Assembly: GCA_002396335.1 (NCBI GenBank)
Contig: DGXN01000025.1
Coordinates: 1-64,000 of the forward strand
Reading direction: 5' to 3'
Source of the DNA: Bacteroidales bacterium UBA4231
Lineage (GTDB): Bacteria > Bacteroidota > Bacteroidia > Bacteroidales > UBA932
Length of the DNA stretch: 64,000 bases
Position 1 is the first letter of the stretch, and every line of letters starts with the position of its first letter. Positions 46,601-56,400 of this stretch are shown piece after piece. A program made the translations under genes and the position numbers. The notes beneath the pieces were generated by a model, which saw only the letters and a program-made list of their open reading frames with translations, did not search any database and was not told the origin of the DNA.

Positions 46601-46780
46601 GGCAAGAATGAATTCGAGAGTGCCGGACGCATCCTCCTGTACATCTCCGACGTGTGCAAGCAGTACGGCGACAAACAACTGGGCGACGCCATGGTCGACT
46701 CGCTGGAAAGCCTCCTGCACGCCGCCACCGGCTCTCCCTACGGCCTCGACCGCGCCGACTCCCTGGAAGTCACAGACTAA
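43649..46780 (+). CDS. DUF2723 membrane protein (protein O-mannosyltransferase-like)
   Basis: A 1043-residue polytopic protein. ATG 43649 follows the promoter box. The N-terminal half carries about 12 membrane helices with the family signature SATYLSTIEPTASFWDCGEF and VGHPPGNPVFQLIARFF. The C-terminal part (about 640-1040) is soluble and ends with TPR-like helices. The family is annotated as a GT-C glycosyltransferase, probably acting on lipid-linked sugars in the periplasm as in Bacteroidota O-glycosylation. The acceptor is unknown. Confidence 0.85.
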   Translation: MDQKTFNKWNRIVALAVLLIASATYLSTIEPTASFWDCGEFIASSYKLEVGHPPGNPVFQLIARFFTIPFDAAHAAVAVNAMNAILSALTVFLLYFTIVFFAKRLFGGPSVRSEKTDIARAIAIFGSGAVGALAYCFSDTFWFSAVEGEVYAMSSLFTALVFWAMCRWYDTADQPHANRWIVLIAFLMGLSIGVHLLNLLTIPAFVFMYYYRMNEDRKLPLKKLALIFLIGVVIEFLLVYIFIPYLPKLAAFVDRIFVNGFGLPYNSGALFFLVALLVLCFWALFATLRKGKVFLNTVTLCVTTLVIGFSLFSIVIIRSSVKTPTNEYQPDNPYTLVRYLSREQYGSTPLLYGQYFDAPYDLNQGQYWAPLNGKYVHASAPADASYRPEGKMLFPRMWSSADPRYIDFYQMYTDGKGTRVKGSKYRKPTFGANLAYFFDYQLNWMYWRYFMWNFVGRQNEIHSPVPGNVFYGNWESGIGFLDALRLGDQSDAPDLLKENKGKNHYFFLPLLLGLLGLVFQFDRDKRGSWLVFLMFFMTGIAIVLYLNQPPYQVRERDYAYAGSFYMFCIWIGLGVAALYEWLTSGSWAGSLPKKGVAAGVSALCLGVPALMAAQNWDDHDRSHRYTSVEMASNYLNSVGPNGYLVTHGDNDTFPLWYAQEIENVRTDVRVVNTSLLGTDWYIDQMKWACNESKPLPLTVPASQYLYGTNEFVYIAYDDGSPMLLSDVMNVFKDPKMKVPLESGQRLDFICARNLVIPVNKENCLKSGIVPEKFASEIPDSIMISISKDKNYVSKPELFLLDLLSNYQWDRPLNLLNMGGDLNIGIKDYLMFDGFSYRFTPIRNKVGTTEAGKVDALELYDKMKNLYKWDALSRTDWFVDYQNLYTFLGVLSQRQIFVTVANSLIDEGENEKALEIMDLCQKNFPEQNFPLESIPVGFTSNDYIVAQMIENYYYLGRPAEARSLAARMGDQLLQTAGFFLEWGTLGKNEFESAGRILLYISDVCKQYGDKQLGDAMVDSLESLLHAATGSPYGLDRADSLEVTD

Positions 46781-46784
46781 ATTT

Positions 46785-46814
46785 CGAGGGGTGCACATTT
46801 CGGTGCACCCCTCG
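46785..46814. repeat. GAGGGGTGCAC palindrome after the DUF2723 gene
   Basis: CGAGGGGTGCAC (46785-46796) pairs perfectly with GTGCACCCCTCG (46803-46814) across six bases, 4 bases after the stop codon. It is followed by GTTTTC, so it may act as a terminator between the two convergent genes. Confidence 0.8.
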
Positions 46815-46820
46815 GTTTTC

Positions 46821-47768
46821 TTATCGCTTGATTCTTACGAAGATACTGAGGGGGAGGACTTTGCCGAAGGGGTCGTTGAAGGCGAGCTCGCCGGAGGTCA
46901 TTTCGCGGAAAGCGCCCCGGAAGGCTTCCCGGACGACGGTTTCCCCGAGGGCGGCGCTGTATCCGTTGGAATACAGGTTCAGGACCATGAAGGCGTCGCG
47001 CTCGCTCAGTATGGCCGATACATTCTGCAGCAGGCCGAACAGGAGTTCGTCCAGTTTCCATTTTTCACCGTCGGGGCCGTGGCCGTATGCGGGCGGGTCC
47101 AGGATGATGCCGTCGTACTTGTTGCCGCGCCTGGCTTCCCGCCTGGCGAATTTCAGGGCGTCTTCCACCACCCAGCGGATGCCGTCCAGGCCGCTGCGCT
47201 CCATGTTTTCGCGGGCCCAGGTGACGACCTGGCGCACGGAGTCGAGGTGGGTGACGTCGGCCCCGGCGCATTTGGCGGCGAGGGAGGCGGCGCCCGTGTA
47301 GGCGAACAGGTTCAGCACTTTGGGGGCGGGGAGGCCGTTGGCCTTGTGGATACGGGCCAGGCGGCTGGTTTCCCGGAAAATGAATTCCCAGTTGGGCGCC
47401 TGCTCCGGGAAAACGCCCACATGCTTGAAGCTGGTAAGGCCCAGGCGCAGGTTCAGGTGCAGGTCGCTGGCGGCGTGGGATTCGGGATCCGGTTCGCCGT
47501 TGTAGGCGATGCCCCACTGATCCTCCATCTTTTTCAGGCGGGTCCAGGTGCCGCTGTCTTCTTTGCCGGCCTTGCCGAATCCTGCTCCGGGCGTGAAGAC
47601 TACGTGCGCGCGTTTTTGCCATTCCGTATCCGGAAGGGAGGGTGTCCAGAGGGCTTTGGGCTCCGGACGGCGCAGAATGTATTTCCCGAAGCGTTCCAGC
47701 TTTTCGCCGTTGCCGCTGTCCAGGAGTTCATAGTCTTTCCAGTATGCTGCAGGGAATTCGATGGCCAT
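46821..47768 (-). CDS. RlmI/RlmK-like class I rRNA methyltransferase
   Basis: A 315-residue SAM-dependent methyltransferase. The ATG at 47768 is used because the upstream frame overlaps the promoter. Features are FKHVGVFPEQAPNW, the SAM-binding VLNLFAYTGAASLAAK and the catalytic-site IILDPPAYGHGPDG. Relatives methylate cytosine in 23S rRNA. An N-terminal PUA domain is not evident. Confidence 0.85.
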   Translation of the reverse strand: MAIEFPAAYWKDYELLDSGNGEKLERFGKYILRRPEPKALWTPSLPDTEWQKRAHVVFTPGAGFGKAGKEDSGTWTRLKKMEDQWGIAYNGEPDPESHAASDLHLNLRLGLTSFKHVGVFPEQAPNWEFIFRETSRLARIHKANGLPAPKVLNLFAYTGAASLAAKCAGADVTHLDSVRQVVTWARENMERSGLDGIRWVVEDALKFARREARRGNKYDGIILDPPAYGHGPDGEKWKLDELLFGLLQNVSAILSERDAFMVLNLYSNGYSAALGETVVREAFRGAFREMTSGELAFNDPFGKVLPLSIFVRIKR

Positions 47769-47786
47769 AGGAATTTGAATTTTCTG

Positions 47787-47804
47787 CAAAGATAGTTAAC
47801 TTTG
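47787..47804. promoter_or_regulatory. Back-to-back divergent -7 boxes
   Basis: Minus-strand TATCTTTG (47794 to 47787) and plus-strand TAACTTTG (47797-47804) lie two bases apart within a near-palindrome (TGCAAAGATA, GT, TAACTTTGCA). They serve the methyltransferase gene and pgk. Binding of polymerase at one would exclude the other. Confidence 0.65.
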
Positions 47805-47838
47805 CAGACTCGACAAAAAGTTTAAAATCTATATATCT

Positions 47839-49092
47839 ATGCAACAATTTATCGACAAGTACGACTTCAGCGGCAAAAAAGCCATCGTACGCGTAGACTT
47901 CAACGTCCCCCTGAACGAAAATTTCGAAATCACGGATGACACCCGCATCCGCCGGGCCATGCCCACCCTCAAGAAGGTCCTTGCAGAAGGCGGTTCCCTG
48001 ATCATCATGTCCCACCTGGGCCGTCCCAAGAAAGTGGATCCCAAGTTCTCCCTCAAGCACATTGTCGGCCGCGTCAGCGAATGCCTGGGCGTTCCCGTCC
48101 AGTTTGCCGACGACTGCATGAAGGCCAAGGCCCAGGCCGACGCCCTCAAGCCCGGCGAGGCGCTCCTCCTCGAGAACCTCCGCTTCTACGCCGAGGAAGA
48201 AGGCAAACCCCGCGGTCTCGCAGAGGATGCCTCCGACGAGGAAAAGAAAGCCGCCAAGGCTGTCGTAAAGGCCTCCCAGAAGGAGTTCGTCAAGACCCTC
48301 GCCAGCTATGCCGACTGCTACATCAACGACGCCTTCGGCACCGCCCACCGCGCCCACGCCTCCACCGCCCTCATCGCCGACTACTTCCCCAACGACAAGA
48401 TGTTCGGCTATCTGATGGAAGGTGAGATCAAGGCCATCGACAATGTCCTGAAGAACGCCCAGCGTCCCCTCACGGCCATCATCGGCGGTTCCAAGGTCAG
48501 CTCCAAGCTCGCCGTCCTGAAGAACCTCGTCGGCAAGGTGGACAACCTCATCATCGGCGGCGGTATGGGTTATACCTTCATCAAGGCCCAGGGCGGCAAG
48601 ATCGGCCTGTCCCTGCATGAGGATGAACTCATTCCCGACGCCCTCGAAATCCTCGCCACCGCGAAGGAAAAAGGCGTGAACGTGTACCTGTCCATCCAGA
48701 CCGTCGCCGGTCAGGCTTTCGACAACGACACGCCGCAGCATATCTTCGACACCAACAACATCGCCGACGGCTGGGAAGGCATGGACGCCGCTCCCAAGAC
48801 GCTCGAGGCTTGGAAGAAGGTCATCCTGAGCTCCAAGACCATCCTCTGGAACGGTCCTGTGGGCGTTTTCGAGCTCCCGAACTTCGCCAAGGGCACCCTG
48901 CAGATCGCTGAAGACCTGGCCGAGGCCACCAAGAACGGCGCTTACACCCTCGTGGGCGGCGGCGACTCCGTGGCTGCAGTCACCCAGATGGGCTATGCCG
49001 ACAAGGTGAGCTACGTCTCCACCGGCGGCGGCGCCATGCTCGAAGCCATCGAAGGAAAAGTCCTCCCCGGCATCGCCGCCATCCAGGACTAA
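47839..49092 (+). CDS. pgk: Phosphoglycerate kinase
   Basis: A 417-residue glycolytic kinase. Features are [43 protein letters not shown], and the nucleotide-binding [16 protein letters not shown]. It converts 1,3-bisphosphoglycerate and ADP to 3-phosphoglycerate and ATP. It is followed 1 base later by a HAD gene. Confidence 0.98.
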   Translation: MQQFIDKYDFSGKKAIVRVDFNVPLNENFEITDDTRIRRAMPTLKKVLAEGGSLIIMSHLGRPKKVDPKFSLKHIVGRVSECLGVPVQFADDCMKAKAQADALKPGEALLLENLRFYAEEEGKPRGLAEDASDEEKKAAKAVVKASQKEFVKTLASYADCYINDAFGTAHRAHASTALIADYFPNDKMFGYLMEGEIKAIDNVLKNAQRPLTAIIGGSKVSSKLAVLKNLVGKVDNLIIGGGMGYTFIKAQGGKIGLSLHEDELIPDALEILATAKEKGVNVYLSIQTVAGQAFDNDTPQHIFDTNNIADGWEGMDAAPKTLEAWKKVILSSKTILWNGPVGVFELPNFAKGTLQIAEDLAEATKNGAYTLVGGGDSVAAVTQMGYADKVSYVSTGGGAMLEAIEGKVLPGIAAIQD

Positions 49093-49093
49093 G

Positions 49094-49864
49094 GTGAAGG
49101 CTCTTTTCTTTGACATTGACGGTACCCTTGTGCCCATCGGACACAAGGGTATGTTGCCTTCTACCGTCGCGGCGCTGGACGCGGCCCGGGCAAGGGGCGT
49201 GAAACTGTTTGTGAACACCGGCCGGCCGAAGTATTTCATCAACAACCTGGGCGGCTATCCCTTCGACGGCTACGTCTGCCTGAACGGCGGCATGGCCATC
49301 TACGAGGGCCGCACCATCTACAAGCGCCCGCTGGAGAAGGCCGACGTAGCCCGCATCATCGACATCTGCACGGAGAACGACCTTGCCTGCGCCGCCTTCG
49401 CTGCGGACCACCTGCGGCTGAACTTCCACAACGACCGGGAGCGGCAGGTGTCGGCCTCCATCCATGTGAGCTTTGACAGCGTGGGCTCCCTGGAGCCCAT
49501 GAAGGGAGAAGAGATTTTCCAGTTCACCATCTACTGCACGGAAGAGGAGGAGAAAAGGCTTTTCGGCGGCCTTCAGAACATTGTTTTCCCCCGCTGGCTG
49601 GACATCTTCACCGACGCGGACCGGGCCGACAGTTCCAAGGCCGACGGCATGGCCCGCGTGGCCCGGATCCTCGGAATCGGCATGGATGAAGTGATGGCCT
49701 TCGGCGACGGCGGCAACGACCTTCCCATGCTGGAGGCTGCCGGTATCGGCGTCGCCATGGGAAACGCCGTCCCGGAAGTGCAGTCCGCGGCCGACTTCGT
49801 CGCCCCGCCCGCCGACGCCGACGGCATCGCCGTGGCGCTCAGGCACTTCGGCCTTCTGGCGTAA
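49094..49864 (+). CDS. Cof-type HAD-IIB phosphatase
   Basis: A 256-residue protein starting with GTG. Motif I is LFFDIDGTLVPIG, motif III is the lysine in SSKADGMARV, and motif IV is FGDGGNDLPMLEAAG. A large C2 cap lies between about residues 80 and 185. Relatives dephosphorylate sugar phosphates or flavin precursors. It is probably cotranscribed with pgk. Confidence 0.9.
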   Translation: MKALFFDIDGTLVPIGHKGMLPSTVAALDAARARGVKLFVNTGRPKYFINNLGGYPFDGYVCLNGGMAIYEGRTIYKRPLEKADVARIIDICTENDLACAAFAADHLRLNFHNDRERQVSASIHVSFDSVGSLEPMKGEEIFQFTIYCTEEEEKRLFGGLQNIVFPRWLDIFTDADRADSSKADGMARVARILGIGMDEVMAFGDGGNDLPMLEAAGIGVAMGNAVPEVQSAADFVAPPADADGIAVALRHFGLLA

Positions 49865-49866
49865 TC

Positions 49867-49896
49867 CGAGGGGTGCACCAAAATGTGCACCCCTTG
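49867..49896. repeat. GAGGGGTGCAC palindrome after the HAD gene
   Basis: CGAGGGGTGCAC (49867-49878) faces GTGCACCCCTTG (49885-49896) across six bases, 2 bases after the stop codon. It is the third copy of the element seen at 30957 and 46785. Confidence 0.75.
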
Positions 49897-49919
49897 AAGG
49901 TTGGGAGAGAAATAATTGT

Positions 49920-49927
49920 TATCTTTG
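49920..49927 (+). promoter_or_regulatory. TATCTTTG -7 box of lgt
   Basis: TATCTTTG lies 4 bases before the lgt ATG (49932), implying a leaderless or nearly leaderless transcript. Confidence 0.6.
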
Positions 49928-49931
49928 TTTT

Positions 49932-50816
49932 ATGGAAACATTGGTTGTAAATTGGAATATAGATCCGGCCATCCTTCGGATCGGCGGATTTGAGCTCAGG
50001 TGGTACTCGCTGCTGTTTGTGAGCGGGTTCATCCTGGGATGGTTCATCATGAAGCGTTTTTTCCAGCGGGAAAAAATCAGCGAGAAGCTGCTGGACCCCA
50101 TGCTGTATATGCTCCTGATCTGCACCATCGTGGGTGCGCGGCTGGGACACTGCATCTTCTATCAGCCGGACTATTACTTCGGCAGCTGGGAAGGCTTCTG
50201 GGAAATCTTCATGCCCTGGAAGGGCGGCCTCGCGAGCCATGGCGGCACCATCGCCATCCTGCTGGGAATCTGGTGGTATGCCCGTAAATACGGCCGGAAG
50301 AACGACTTCGACTACGTCTGGGTGCTGGACCACCTGGTCATTCCCGTGGCGTTCGCGGCCTGCTTCATCCGCCTGGGCAACCTTTTCAATTCTGAGATTT
50401 ACGGCGGCCCCACAAACCTTCCCTGGGGCTTTGTGTTCGAGCGGAACGGCGACACCCTCCCGTGCCATCCCACCCAGCTGTACGAAGCCGGAACCTATCT
50501 GCTGCTGGGCGTCGTGCTGATGCTGCTGTACTGGAAATGCCTGGACAAGATGTACCGCGGCACCTTCGTGGGAATTTTCCTCATCGTGTGCTTCGGCAGC
50601 CGTTTCCTCATCGAGTTCGTGAAGAACGACCAGGTCGCCTTCGAGGCGGACATGGTCCTGAACATGGGCCAGCTTCTCAGCATCCCTTTCGTGCTGCTGG
50701 GAATCGGATTTATCGTGTATGCCTATGTGAAAAAGCTGCCGGCCCGGGCGGTGCATCCGGAGCCGGCTCCCAAGGCAAAACCTGCGACGCATTTCGCCCG
50801 TCCCACAGGGAAATAG
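49932..50816 (+). CDS. lgt: Prolipoprotein diacylglyceryl transferase
   Basis: A 294-residue inner-membrane enzyme with seven predicted helices. It has the essential HGG block (KGGLASHGGTIAILLG) and the Lgt signature RLGNLFNSEIYGGPT. It attaches diacylglycerol to lipobox cysteines, so it acts on the several lipoproteins encoded here. Confidence 0.96.
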   Translation: METLVVNWNIDPAILRIGGFELRWYSLLFVSGFILGWFIMKRFFQREKISEKLLDPMLYMLLICTIVGARLGHCIFYQPDYYFGSWEGFWEIFMPWKGGLASHGGTIAILLGIWWYARKYGRKNDFDYVWVLDHLVIPVAFAACFIRLGNLFNSEIYGGPTNLPWGFVFERNGDTLPCHPTQLYEAGTYLLLGVVLMLLYWKCLDKMYRGTFVGIFLIVCFGSRFLIEFVKNDQVAFEADMVLNMGQLLSIPFVLLGIGFIVYAYVKKLPARAVHPEPAPKAKPATHFARPTGK

Positions 50817-50820
50817 TCTT

Positions 50821-50843
50821 TCACGCGCGCGGGCGTGATTTTT
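50821..50843 (+). terminator. Intrinsic terminator after lgt
   Basis: TCACGC (50821-50826) and GCGTGA (50833-50838) flank a six-base GC loop, followed by five T residues. Confidence 0.75.
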
Positions 50844-50881
50844 GCAGTGTTTACGCCCCTTATAGAGTTTAGTTTCAGTGT

Positions 50882-52393
50882 ATGAAGAAAGTTATTTTGG
50901 CCCTCGCCTTGCTCCTCCCTGTCGGGGCGTGGGCACAATACCAGGGGTCGGAGCGTCCCGCCGGTGATTCCACCGTGGTCCTGACCCTGGATGACGCCAT
51001 CAAGATCGCCCTCTCGGAAAACACTTCTGTCAAAGTGGCAGATATGGAAATCCAGCGTTCCAAATACGCGCAGAAGGGCTCCTACGGCGCCTTGTTCCCG
51101 CAGATCAACGCGACCGGCATGTACAATTATGCCATCCAGAAGCAGAAGGTCTACTTCGGCTCCGACGCCGACGAGGGCAGCGGTTCCTCCTCCGGCGGCG
51201 GCATGGCATCCATGATGCAGAGCGCTTTCGAGCCCATCATGTACTATATCCAGCAGCTGTATGCCGCCACCAGCACCCCCTTTGTGCCCTACGTGGCTCC
51301 CACGCCGGATCCCTCCGAGCAGTCTTCCGGTTCCGACGCCATTGAAATGGGCCGCCGCAACCAGGTGACCCTGGGTCTGAGCGCTGCCATGCCCGTGGTG
51401 AATTTCCAGCTCTGGGAAAGCCTGCGCCTGACCGGCGACCAGGTGGAACTGGCCGTGGAAAAGGCCCGCGAGTCGCGTCTCGGCACCGTCGCCTCCGTCA
51501 AGCAGGCCTACTTTGCCGTCCTGATGGCCAAAGCGTCCTACGACGTATACAATGCCGTCTACGAAAACGCTGTCCAGAATTACAAGCTAACAGAGAGCCG
51601 CTACAACGTAAAGAAGGCTTCCGATATGGACATGGCCCGTGCGCAGAGCTCGCTGGCCGCCGCCATCCCCAACGTCTTCAATGCCGAAAACGCCATCTAC
51701 CTGTCCCTGTGGCAGCTGAAAGCCGTCATGGGCGTGGACCTGGACCGTGCGGTGGATGTCGCCGGCAGCCTGGAAGACTACGCCTCCCACATGTTCTACG
51801 ACGTGAACGAAGGGGCATCGGCCTCCCTGGACAGGAATTCCACCATCCGGCAGCTGGCCGAACAGGCTGAAATGCTCTCCAGGCAGATCCGCATGCAGCA
51901 GTACGCTTACCTTCCCACCCTCTCGATGCAGGTAAGCTACAACTACTACACCCAGAGCGACAAGTTCCAGCTGAGCCAGTGGAAGTGGCTGCCTTCCAGC
52001 ACCCTGGTGTTCAACCTGAGCATCCCCATCTTCTCCGGCGGCCAGCGCTACCACACCATCAAGCAGACCCGCGTCCAGGCCGATGAACTGGCCCTGCAGC
52101 GGGAAAACACGGAACGGCAGCTGCGGATCGGCATCCGGCAGAGCCTCTCCACGATGGACACGTCCATGAAGACCTACGAGGCCGCCAAAGAGGCCCTGAA
52201 GAGCGCCGAGAAGGCCTACGACATCGCCTCCAAGAGCTACCAGGTGGGAAAGAGCACCCTCACGGACCTGAACAACACCGAGCTCACCCTCACCCAGACC
52301 CGCCTGCAGGCCGCCCAGGCCGTGTATAATTTCGTCGTGGCCAAGGCTGGCCTGGAACAGACCCTGGGCTACGATTTTACCGAAGAAAAATAA
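50882..52393 (+). CDS. TolC-family outer membrane efflux protein
   Basis: A 503-residue outer-membrane channel component with a signal peptide (LALALLLPVGAWAQ). Two TolC repeats are present (start LTLDDAIKIALSENTSVKVADMEI, end LTDLNNTELTLTQTRLQAAQAVYNFVVAKAGLEQTLG). A low-complexity Gly/Ser/Pro insert (about 90-160) is unusual and probably forms an exposed loop. It is the first gene of an RND efflux operon. Confidence 0.93.
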   Translation: MKKVILALALLLPVGAWAQYQGSERPAGDSTVVLTLDDAIKIALSENTSVKVADMEIQRSKYAQKGSYGALFPQINATGMYNYAIQKQKVYFGSDADEGSGSSSGGGMASMMQSAFEPIMYYIQQLYAATSTPFVPYVAPTPDPSEQSSGSDAIEMGRRNQVTLGLSAAMPVVNFQLWESLRLTGDQVELAVEKARESRLGTVASVKQAYFAVLMAKASYDVYNAVYENAVQNYKLTESRYNVKKASDMDMARAQSSLAAAIPNVFNAENAIYLSLWQLKAVMGVDLDRAVDVAGSLEDYASHMFYDVNEGASASLDRNSTIRQLAEQAEMLSRQIRMQQYAYLPTLSMQVSYNYYTQSDKFQLSQWKWLPSSTLVFNLSIPIFSGGQRYHTIKQTRVQADELALQRENTERQLRIGIRQSLSTMDTSMKTYEAAKEALKSAEKAYDIASKSYQVGKSTLTDLNNTELTLTQTRLQAAQAVYNFVVAKAGLEQTLGYDFTEEK

Positions 52394-52405
52394 GAAAGTC
52401 CCCAT

Positions 52406-53428
52406 ATGAAAAAAACCTCCATTGCACTTATCGCCGCTGTTTTAGGCGCCGTCGCCTGCGGCAGTCCGTCCCAGAAACAGGCCGCCAATCCCGGCATCCC
52501 CGCCACCGTGACTCCCAACGTGGAAGTGACTGTGGCCCAGGCTCGTGACGTCCCGCAGGAAAACATTTATTCCTCCACCGTCCAGGCCTACGCCGTGAAC
52601 AACATCATGCCCCAGACCGGCGGCCGCATCCGCAAGATCAACGTGGAAGTCGGGGACTATGTCTCCAAAGGCCAGGTCCTGGCCGAAATGGACCGCCTCC
52701 AGCTGGACCAGCTGGAAATCCAGATCCAGAATGACGACCTGGAATACGAGCGCCTCAAGTCCCTGTACCAGGAAGGCGGCGTCTCCCAGAGCGACTTCGA
52801 AACCGCCGAGATGGGCTACAAGCTCCGCAAGGCCAATTACGCGAACGTGAAGGAAAACACCATCCTCCGGAGCCCCATCAGCGGTTATGTGAGCGCCCGC
52901 AACTTTGACACCGGCGACATGTTCTCCATGGCCGCCCCGCTTCTGACTGTGCAGCAGGTGGTGCCCGTGAAACTGCTCGTGGGCATTTCCGAAAGCGAAT
53001 ACACCCTGGTGAAACGCGGCCAGCAGGTGACCCTTACCGTAGACGCCCTCCCCGGCCGGACCTTTACCGGCAAGGTGGAACGCATCTATCCCACCATCGA
53101 CGCCGCCACCCACACCTTCCGGGCCGAGGTCCATGTCACCAACTCGGACCGTGTGCTCCGTCCCGGCATGTATGCCCGCGTGACGGTGAACTTCGGCACC
53201 CGCCGCAGCGTCGTGGTCCCGGACCGCGCCCTGGTCAAACAGGAAGGTACCGGCACCCGGTTCATCTATGTCCTTGAGGCCGACGGTACCGTGAGCTACC
53301 TCCCGGTGAAAGTGGGCCGCCACATGGGTGCGGAATATGAGATTACCGAAGGCCTGGAGGAAGGCTGCAAGGTAGTGGTGAAAGGTCAGGCCGCCCTGAA
53401 AGACGGCGTTAAGGTGAACGTGCTATGA
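52406..53428 (+). CDS. RND efflux periplasmic adaptor lipoprotein
   Basis: A 340-residue membrane-fusion protein with lipobox LGAVACGS. The lipoyl halves (GGRIRKINVEVGDYVSKGQVLAEMD and LRSPISGYVSARNFDTGDMF) flank a short helical hairpin. Beta-barrel and membrane-proximal domains follow. It links the TolC-like channel to the RND pump encoded next, with a 4-base overlap. Confidence 0.94.
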   Translation: MKKTSIALIAAVLGAVACGSPSQKQAANPGIPATVTPNVEVTVAQARDVPQENIYSSTVQAYAVNNIMPQTGGRIRKINVEVGDYVSKGQVLAEMDRLQLDQLEIQIQNDDLEYERLKSLYQEGGVSQSDFETAEMGYKLRKANYANVKENTILRSPISGYVSARNFDTGDMFSMAAPLLTVQQVVPVKLLVGISESEYTLVKRGQQVTLTVDALPGRTFTGKVERIYPTIDAATHTFRAEVHVTNSDRVLRPGMYARVTVNFGTRRSVVVPDRALVKQEGTGTRFIYVLEADGTVSYLPVKVGRHMGAEYEITEGLEEGCKVVVKGQAALKDGVKVNVL

Positions 53429-56400
53429 GTATTTACAGATCGGCAGTAGAACATCCGGTTACCACCTCGCTCCTGTTCACGGCTTTCGCCATCCTGGGCA
53501 TCTTCGCCCTTACGCGCCTGCCCGTGGACAACTTCCCCGACGTGGAATCGAATGTGATCATGGTGATGAGCTCCTATCCCGGCGCATCGGCCGAGGATGT
53601 GGAAAACAACCTCACCAAGATCCTGGAGAACGCCCTGAACGGCGTTCCCAACCTCAAAGACGTTACTTCCAACTCCCGGGAGAACATCTCCGTCCTTACC
53701 CTGGAGTTCGAATACGGAACCGACATCGACGAAGCGACCAACGACGTCCGGGACAAGCTGGACATGATATCGCAGACCCTGCCGGACGGCGCTTCGCTGC
53801 CGTTCCTGTTCAAGTTCAGCGTGGACGACATGCCCATCATGATCCTGGCCGCCACGGCCGACCAGAGCGTGTCGGCCCTGGACAAGATCCTGGACGAACG
53901 GGTCGCGACGCCCCTGGCGCGTGTCTCCGGCGTGGGTACCGTATCGGTGGCCGGCGCACCCAAGCGTGAGATCCAGGTATACTGCGATCCCGCCAAGCTG
54001 GAAGCGTACAGGCTCTCCATCACGGCCATTTCGCAGATCATCGCGGCCGAAAACCGCAACATCCCTTCCGGCAGCATCGACATCGGCTCCGACACCTATA
54101 CCCTCCGCATCAAGAAGGAATTCCAGGATCCGTCGGAACTGCTGGACGTGGTGCTGGGCAGCTACAACGGGTCGGCCATTTACCTCCGGGACGTCGCCCG
54201 CGTGGTGGATGACGTGGAGGAGAAGTCCCAGGAATCCTACACCAACGGTGTCCGCGGCGCCCAGATTATCATCCAGAAGCAGTCCGGCTACAACACCGTC
54301 GAGGTAATCCGGAAAGTCAAGAAAGAAATGGAGCGCCTGGAGCGCAATCTTCCCGCCGACGTGCAGATCACCACGGTGGTGGACAACTCCAACAACATCC
54401 TGCGCACCATCAATTCCCTGAAGGAAACCATCCTGATTACCTTCCTGGTGGTGATGCTGGTGGTGTTCCTGTTCCTGGGCCGGCTGAAAGGCACCCTCAT
54501 CGTCGTCCTTTCCATCCCTATCGCCCTGCTGGCCTCGCTGCTGTACCTGTTTGCCACCGGCAATACGCTGAATATCATCTCCATGAGCGCCCTGTCCATT
54601 GCGATCGGCATGGTGGTGGACGACGCCATCGTGGTGCTGGAGAATGTCACGTCGCATCTGGAACGGGGTGAAAAGCCCAAGGAGGCGGCCGTGCACGGCA
54701 CGGCGGAGGTGGGTATCTCCGTCATCGCCTCCACCCTCACGATGCTGTGCGTGTTCCTGCCCCTGACCATGATTTCCGGCATGGCCGGCATCATGTTCAA
54801 GCAGCTGGGCTGGATTGTCTCCATCATCATGATCGTATCCACGACGGCCGCCCTGACCCTGGTGCCCATGCTCTGCTCGGTGCTGATGGACAACACGCCG
54901 ACTACCAACAAACTCTACAAGGCGGTCTTCGGGCCGGTGAACAAGGCCCTGGACGCCGTGTCGGCCGGTTATTCCCGCATGATCGCCTGGTGCATGCAGC
55001 ACAAGAAAATCATCGCCGTCGGCGCCGTCGTCATCTTCTTCGCGGTGATGGGCATTTACGGCCCCCGCATGAAGACGGAATACTTCCCCAATGCCGACTC
55101 GGGCCGTATTCAGGCCTCCATCGAGCTGCCTATCGGTACGGCGCAGGACGTGACCCGCGACGTGGCCTCCCGCATCTATGCGCGTCTGGCGGCGGACATC
55201 CCGGAAATCCAGGTGCTGAGCTACCGCTTCGGCCAGGCCGACAGCGACAACGCCTTCGCCTCCATGCAGAACAACGGTACCTACCTGATCACGATGAACA
55301 TCAACGTGGGTTCCATGGAAAAGCGCAAACGCAGCGTCTCTGAGCTGGCCGATATCGTCCGCGCAGACCTGCGCCTCTTCCCGGAAATCAACAAGTTCAA
55401 CGTGTCCGAAGGCGGCGGCATGGGCGGCCGGGCTTCCGTGCAGGTGGAAATCTACGGTTACGACTTCTCGGAAACCGAAGAGGCTGCCCGCAACCTGCGC
55501 CAGCAGATGATGGAAAGCGGACTGTTCGTGCAGGCCATCCTGTCCCGTGACCAGTACACCCCGGAATACGAGGTGGACTTCGACCGGGAAAAGCTGGCGA
55601 TGAACGGCCTTTCCTCCGTCCAGGCGGCAGCGGCCGTGTCGGCCGCCATGTCCGGTTCGGTGGGGTCCTACTACCGTGAAGACGGTGAGGAATACAACAT
55701 CCGCGTACGCTATGCGCCGGAATTCCGCACCGGCCTCGAGGATATCGAGAACATTGTCATCTACAATGCTTCCGGAGCGGGAATCAAGGTCAGGGACCTG
55801 GGCCGGATCGTAGAATCCAAGGTGCCGCCCACCATCCAGCGCAAGAACCGCGACCGCTACATCATGGTCACGGGTATCATGGCGCAGGGCAAGAGCCTCA
55901 GTGAAGGCGTGGAAGGCGTCACCCGTACCCTGACGGAGAATCCGCTTCCGAGCGGTCTCAGCTGGGAGATCGGCGGCGACTATGAAAATCAGCAGGATAT
56001 GTTCTCGGATATGATTCTGCTGGCCCTGCTGATCGTGATCCTGGTGTACATGGTGATGGCCTCCCAGTTCGAGTCGTTCATGGGACCGTTCGTGATCATG
56101 TTCAGTATCCCGTTCGCCCTGGTGGGCGTGGCGCTCGGCAATATGGTCTCGGGCATGGCGGTGGGCGTGATGTCGGTCATCGGCATCATCATCCTGCTGG
56201 GTATCGTGGTGAAGAACGGTATCGTGCTGATTGACTACACCATCCTCCTGCAGGAGCGCGGCTACAGTGTGCGGGAATCATCCGTGAAGGCTGCGAAGAG
56301 CCGTCTGCGTCCTATCCTGATGACCACCCTCACCACCGTCCTGGGTATGCTCCCGATGGCCCTCGGCCGGGGAGAAGGCTCGGAGATGTGGCGCGGTCTG

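Noticed and set aside
43778-46798. 1006-codon minus-strand frame opposite the DUF2723 gene
   Set aside because: Its composition is biased and without motifs, and the plus-strand frame has a promoter box and a recognisable family.
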